This document shows, one piece after another, positions 14,346 through 16,563 of a stretch of DNA of 16,563 nt (the first letter of the stretch is position 1; each line of letters opens with the position of its first letter). Origin of the DNA: an uncultured Paracoccaceae bacterium (GTDB lineage: Bacteria > Pseudomonadota > Alphaproteobacteria > Rhodobacterales > Rhodobacteraceae). The notes beneath the pieces were generated by a model. That model was not told the DNA's origin, ran no database searches, and saw only the letters and a program-made list of their open reading frames with translations. A program made the position numbers and the translations under genes. Where the stretch lies: NCBI GenBank assembly GCA_937916485.1, contig CALFSV010000202.1:1-16563 (forward strand), in the 5' to 3' direction.

Positions 14346-14669
14346 ATGAGCAACTGGACCAAAGCTTGCGACACAGACGACATCGACGAAGAGGATCTGA
14401 TCCGCTTCGACCAAGGTGACCGAACCTTTGCGGTCTATCGCAGCCCTTCTGACGAATATTTCTGCACCGATGGCTACTGCACCCACGAAGAAATCCATCT
14501 CGCTGACGGGTTGGTGATGGACTACACAATCGAATGCCCTGGTCATAACGGTCAATTCGACTACCGCACCGGAGAACCCACCCGCTCACCCGTTTGCGTC
14601 GCCCTCAGAACCTATCCGGTGAAGGTTGAAAATGGCGAAGTGTTCATCGACATTGGTGACGGCGCATGA
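14346..14669 (+). CDS. MocE-like Rieske [2Fe-2S] ferredoxin
   Basis: A soluble 107-residue Rieske ferredoxin that passes electrons to the membrane oxygenase encoded just upstream. The cluster ligands are clear: Cys45 and His47 in YCTHEE, and Cys64 and His67 in ECPGHNGQFD. The C-terminal half has the usual PVCVALRTYPVKVENGEV strand pattern of single-domain Rieske ferredoxins. There is no signal peptide, so it acts in the cytoplasm. It lies 7 nt after the oxygenase gene with GAGG (14337-14340) as ribosome binding site, and overlaps the next gene by 4 nt (ATGA). The pairing of this ferredoxin type with a desaturase-fold oxygenase is the hallmark of the MocDE group. The ferredoxin reductase (MocF equivalent) must be supplied from elsewhere. 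Confidence 0.92.
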   Translation: MSNWTKACDTDDIDEEDLIRFDQGDRTFAVYRSPSDEYFCTDGYCTHEEIHLADGLVMDYTIECPGHNGQFDYRTGEPTRSPVCVALRTYPVKVENGEVFIDIGDGA

Positions 14670-15499
14670 AGCGAATTTACGATTGGGACGCCAAATTCAG
14701 CTTGCGAAACTACACTGCGGCAGACTTGCGTGCCCTGAAGGGGCAGTGCAAGTTTACCCAAACCACGGCCAATACCGCAGAAGAGGCCGCCGCCGCGCGG
14801 GACGCCGGTATTGATCTGATTATGGGGAACGCCCAGAACACAGCTGCCGTTCGTCAGGATGCGCCGGATATGTTTTTTACTGCGGCCATCGGTCTTCCTG
14901 ACTTTCCAACCGAAAAGGATGTTTTGACAGCTGCTTTTGCCGCCATGAAGGATGGTGCCGACTCTGTCTATACCGCCCGCGGTCCGCATATCGTTGAAAT
15001 GCTGGCGCGCGAAGACATTCCGGTAATGTGCCACCTCGGATTGGTACCGCGCAAATCAACTTGGCGCGGTGGTTTGCGGGCCATCGGGAAGACCGCTGAG
15101 GAAGCATTTGAGCTCTGGCAAGCCTTCCAAACCATGGAGAACGCGGGTGCCTTTTCCGTAGAAGCCGAAGTCATCGTGGCAGAAGTGATGGAAGAGATCA
15201 GCAAACGAAGCTCTTTGCTGACCAGTTCTTTGGGTTCGGGCCGCGGTGCAGACATCATCTATCTCTTCCAGAACGATATCTGCGGTGAGGTGCCCGACCG
15301 CCCCCGCCATGCCCGTGCCTTTGGAAACATCCACGCGCTGGAGCAACAGATCCGCCAGGAGCGGCGCAATGCACTGTCGGCGTTCAACGAAGCGGCCCGC
15401 TCCGGATCTTATCCCGCGACCCCAGAGATCACACCAATGGCATCGTCCGAGCTTGAAAGGCTGTTGGAACTGATGTCGCGACAGCAGGAGGCAAGGTGA
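14666..15499 (+). CDS. Divergent ketopantoate hydroxymethyltransferase (PanB)-fold protein, function unknown
   Basis: A 277-residue TIM-barrel protein. The stretch PVMCHLGLVP, then GGLRAIGKTAEEA, then ENAGAFSVEAEV resembles the PanB signature (GHLGLTPQ, GG..VQG, EAAGA..LVLE). By my alignment from memory to E. coli PanB, the active-site His (His123 here) and the catalytic Glu (Glu168 here) are kept. The metal ligand Asp45 is Asn55 (MGNAQ), Asp84 is lost, and Lys112 is lost (VYTARG). It is therefore probably not a pantothenate enzyme. It overlaps the Rieske gene by 4 nt and the next gene by 1 nt, so it is tightly bound to the MocDE operon. PanB adds a one-carbon unit to an oxo acid, and O-demethylation releases formaldehyde; a one-carbon-handling role is my inference. 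A phosphoenolpyruvate-mutase-like lyase of the same superfamily is an alternative. Confidence 0.7.
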   Translation: MKRIYDWDAKFSLRNYTAADLRALKGQCKFTQTTANTAEEAAAARDAGIDLIMGNAQNTAAVRQDAPDMFFTAAIGLPDFPTEKDVLTAAFAAMKDGADSVYTARGPHIVEMLAREDIPVMCHLGLVPRKSTWRGGLRAIGKTAEEAFELWQAFQTMENAGAFSVEAEVIVAEVMEEISKRSSLLTSSLGSGRGADIIYLFQNDICGEVPDRPRHARAFGNIHALEQQIRQERRNALSAFNEAARSGSYPATPEITPMASSELERLLELMSRQQEAR

Positions 15500-15915
15500 T
15501 GCCGTTCAGCAAGATACTCCTTCCTATGGCTCCAGAAGAACCGGACGCCTCAATGCACGCGCTTGAGGTCGCGCGCGAGTTGCTGCGCGAGGGCGGAGAG
15601 ATCCACACACTCACGGTTCTCGAGGTGCCACCCGGCTATCTCAAGGGCTACCTCACCGACGCTCAGATCACGGAACTTGCAGAAAAGCACCGCGAGGCAC
15701 GCCGAGAGACCCCAAAAGGAATGGCATCCAACAAGGTCGTCAAAGGGCATCCGGCGCAGGCGATTCTGGAGGAGGCCGAGGCGCTTGGCGCCGATTGCAT
15801 CGTCTTGGCGGCCCACTCACCGGGCGCACAATCCTTTTTGCTGGGCTCGACCTCGGCCCGGGTCGTGCGCCGCGCAAACTGCTCGGTGATGGTCGTCCGG
15901 CAGGGCACGATCTAG
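15499..15915 (+). CDS. Universal stress protein (UspA family)
   Basis: A 138-residue single-domain universal stress protein, a small cytoplasmic nucleotide-binding-type fold. It begins FSKILLPMAPEE, where most family members have a KILVPVDGS-like strand. The C-terminal signature reads LAAHSPGAQSFLLGSTSARVVRRANCSVMVVR, close to the ATP-binding G-x2-G-x9-G(S/T) pattern, although the first Gly is replaced. The start is set at ATG 15499, with AGGAGG at 15486-15491 and a 7-nt spacer; a GTG directly before it (15496) is possible. It overlaps the PanB-fold gene's stop by 1 nt and ends the operon. UspA proteins are often co-encoded with transporters or catabolic operons; here it may serve a redox or formaldehyde stress response, which is speculation. 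Confidence 0.85.
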   Translation: MPFSKILLPMAPEEPDASMHALEVARELLREGGEIHTLTVLEVPPGYLKGYLTDAQITELAEKHREARRETPKGMASNKVVKGHPAQAILEEAEALGADCIVLAAHSPGAQSFLLGSTSARVVRRANCSVMVVRQGTI

Positions 15916-16290
15916 ATCTTGGCTAGGTTCCGAAAGAATAACACTTACAGAAATAGCGCCTGAACTGATTTGAGTTTGGCACCCGATAGGCTCGATCATA
16001 ACGCATCGGAAATGCACAGCATACCTATGACCTGGTGGTTTGGCACCTAGCCGAAACAAAGGGGCCTTTGAGGGCGCGCCAAACCTCATCGGGTGCGTCT
16101 ACAGTGTCGTGTTAACTGAACGTCCGTAATTCCTTTTGCCATACAGCGGATAGCTTTCGGCAGTGCAGCGGGTCGTCGTGCTGCGAGTGCACACAGCACG
16201 AATTTGGCGCTTCTGCTATGGGCTCATTTCTGCCGTTCGCTGCGCTTTGGTTGAAGGTCCGCTCAGACCCACCACTTATCCACTTCACCA
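15916..16290. other. Non-coding region between the stress-protein gene and the recombinase
   Basis: No supportable gene in 375 nt. No clear T-tract terminator is seen after the operon. The left half carries nested short repeats (listed separately). The right half contains a stretch around 16210-16260 (GGGCTCATTTCTGCCGTTCG and following) that resembles degenerate intergenic sequence I recall from other Roseobacter genomes; this is memory only and low in certainty. No tRNA gene was found. Confidence 0.5.
15921..16097. repeat. Cluster of nested direct and inverted short repeats
   Basis: GTTTGGCACC occurs twice in direct orientation (within 15974-15984 and 16038-16048). GCACCCGAT (15979-15987) has its reverse complement ATCGGGTGC at 16088-16096. 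GGCTAGGT (15921-15928) has its reverse complement ACCTAGCC at 16045-16052. GGTTTGGC near 16038 also recurs inverted as GCCAAACC near 16078. The arrangement is denser than expected by chance and lies beside a recombinase gene, so it may hold protein-binding sites or the remnant of a mobile-element end. Confidence 0.4.
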
Positions 16291-16563
16291 TTACTTCCCC
16301 CAGACTTTCACCAACGCCTCCCGCATGACCTCCAGCGCATACCCTGAGCCGTAGTTGGCAGCCACTGTGTTGGTGCTGTGCCCGAGGATGGCCAGGGAGA
16401 TGGCCTCAGGACAGCCGGTGTTGCGCAGCTTATCCTTCATGCGGTGGCGTAAGCTATGCATCGTCAGCTTCTTGTCTGTGATGACTGAGCGTAGGCGCTT
16501 CATCAGCATGGCGGAGCAACTGTCAGCGCCTCGGTCCTTGGCATAGTTTGGAAACAGGGGTGC
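16291..16563 (-). CDS. Tyrosine recombinase/phage-type integrase, C-terminal part (cut by window edge)
   Basis: The reading frame is open to the right edge, so only the last 90 residues are seen. They hold the C-terminal catalytic core of a tyrosine recombinase: HSLRH with the second catalytic His-x-x-Arg, LGHS with the next His, and a Tyr in NYGSGY as the likely nucleophile. The segment before it (SVITDKKLTMHSLRH) is common in phage-type integrases of proteobacteria. The first catalytic Arg would lie outside the window. The gene points into the catabolic block, with its stop 375 nt from the last operon gene. Integrases of this kind often mark genomic island edges, but no attachment site or tRNA is visible here. 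Whether the full gene is intact cannot be judged. Confidence 0.85.
   Translation of the reverse strand, partial: APLFPNYAKDRGADSCSAMLMKRLRSVITDKKLTMHSLRHRMKDKLRNTGCPEAISLAILGHSTNTVAANYGSGYALEVMREALVKVWGK

Noticed and set aside
13334..14383. Long minus-strand open frame opposite the MocD-like gene
   Set aside because: It is antisense to a gene with three intact histidine boxes, has no recognisable motif and no ribosome binding site. High GC at third positions creates such frames.
1..16563. CRISPR array, rRNA or tRNA genes
   Set aside because: No regularly spaced repeats and no tRNA- or rRNA-like sequence were seen on reading both strands.

Overview
The window looks like a catabolic gene block from an alphaproteobacterium, most likely a marine or plant-associated Rhodobacterales (Roseobacter-type) genome. 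The grounds are a TRAP transporter as the uptake system, the bifunctional IolC fusion, tight ATGA/TGATG gene overlaps and fairly high GC. This placement comes from gene content and was not tested by a search.

Layout. (1) 1-403 holds no gene that I can support. (2) 404-1456 (minus) is a LacI-family regulator. Divergent from it, 1597-6339 (plus) encodes a TRAP transporter (periplasmic binding protein, small and large permease), a 3-hydroxyisobutyrate-type NAD dehydrogenase and a xylose-isomerase-like TIM-barrel protein. A textbook hairpin plus T-tract lies between the binding-protein gene and the permease genes. (3) 6528-11981 (plus) is an inositol operon, iolC-iolD-iolE-iolB, with iolC fused to a DUF2090 aldolase domain. 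(4) 12117-13136 (minus) is a second LacI-family regulator, closely related to the first. Divergent from it, 13268-15915 (plus) encodes a MocD-like membrane diiron oxygenase, a MocE-like Rieske ferredoxin, a divergent PanB-fold protein and a universal stress protein. (5) 15916-16290 is non-coding with nested short repeats. 16291-16563 (minus) is the C-terminal end of a tyrosine recombinase that runs off the window, so this edge may be the boundary of a mobile island.

How the parts may fit together. IolD, IolE, IolB and the two-domain IolC cover the middle and lower myo-inositol pathway, from 2-keto-inositol to malonic semialdehyde and DHAP. IolG and IolA are not in the window. MocD and MocE are known from rhizobial rhizopine (3-O-methyl-scyllo-inosamine) catabolism, where they are linked to removal of the O-methyl group. 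A MocDE-like pair beside iol genes therefore suggests use of a methylated inositol or related cyclitol, with the methyl group leaving as formaldehyde. The PanB-fold protein in the same operon lacks most of PanB's catalytic residues and could be a one-carbon-handling or otherwise new enzyme. The two LacI regulators have almost identical recognition helices. Both divergent promoter regions carry the same 19-bp element, GTATAAATGATNNNTTTTG, which ties the TRAP operon to the MocDE operon and makes one co-regulated pathway plausible.

Main open points: the TRAP substrate, the role of the dehydrogenase and TIM-barrel pair, the missing ferredoxin reductase, and whether a T9 run at the domain junction of iolC yields a separate kinase-only protein.
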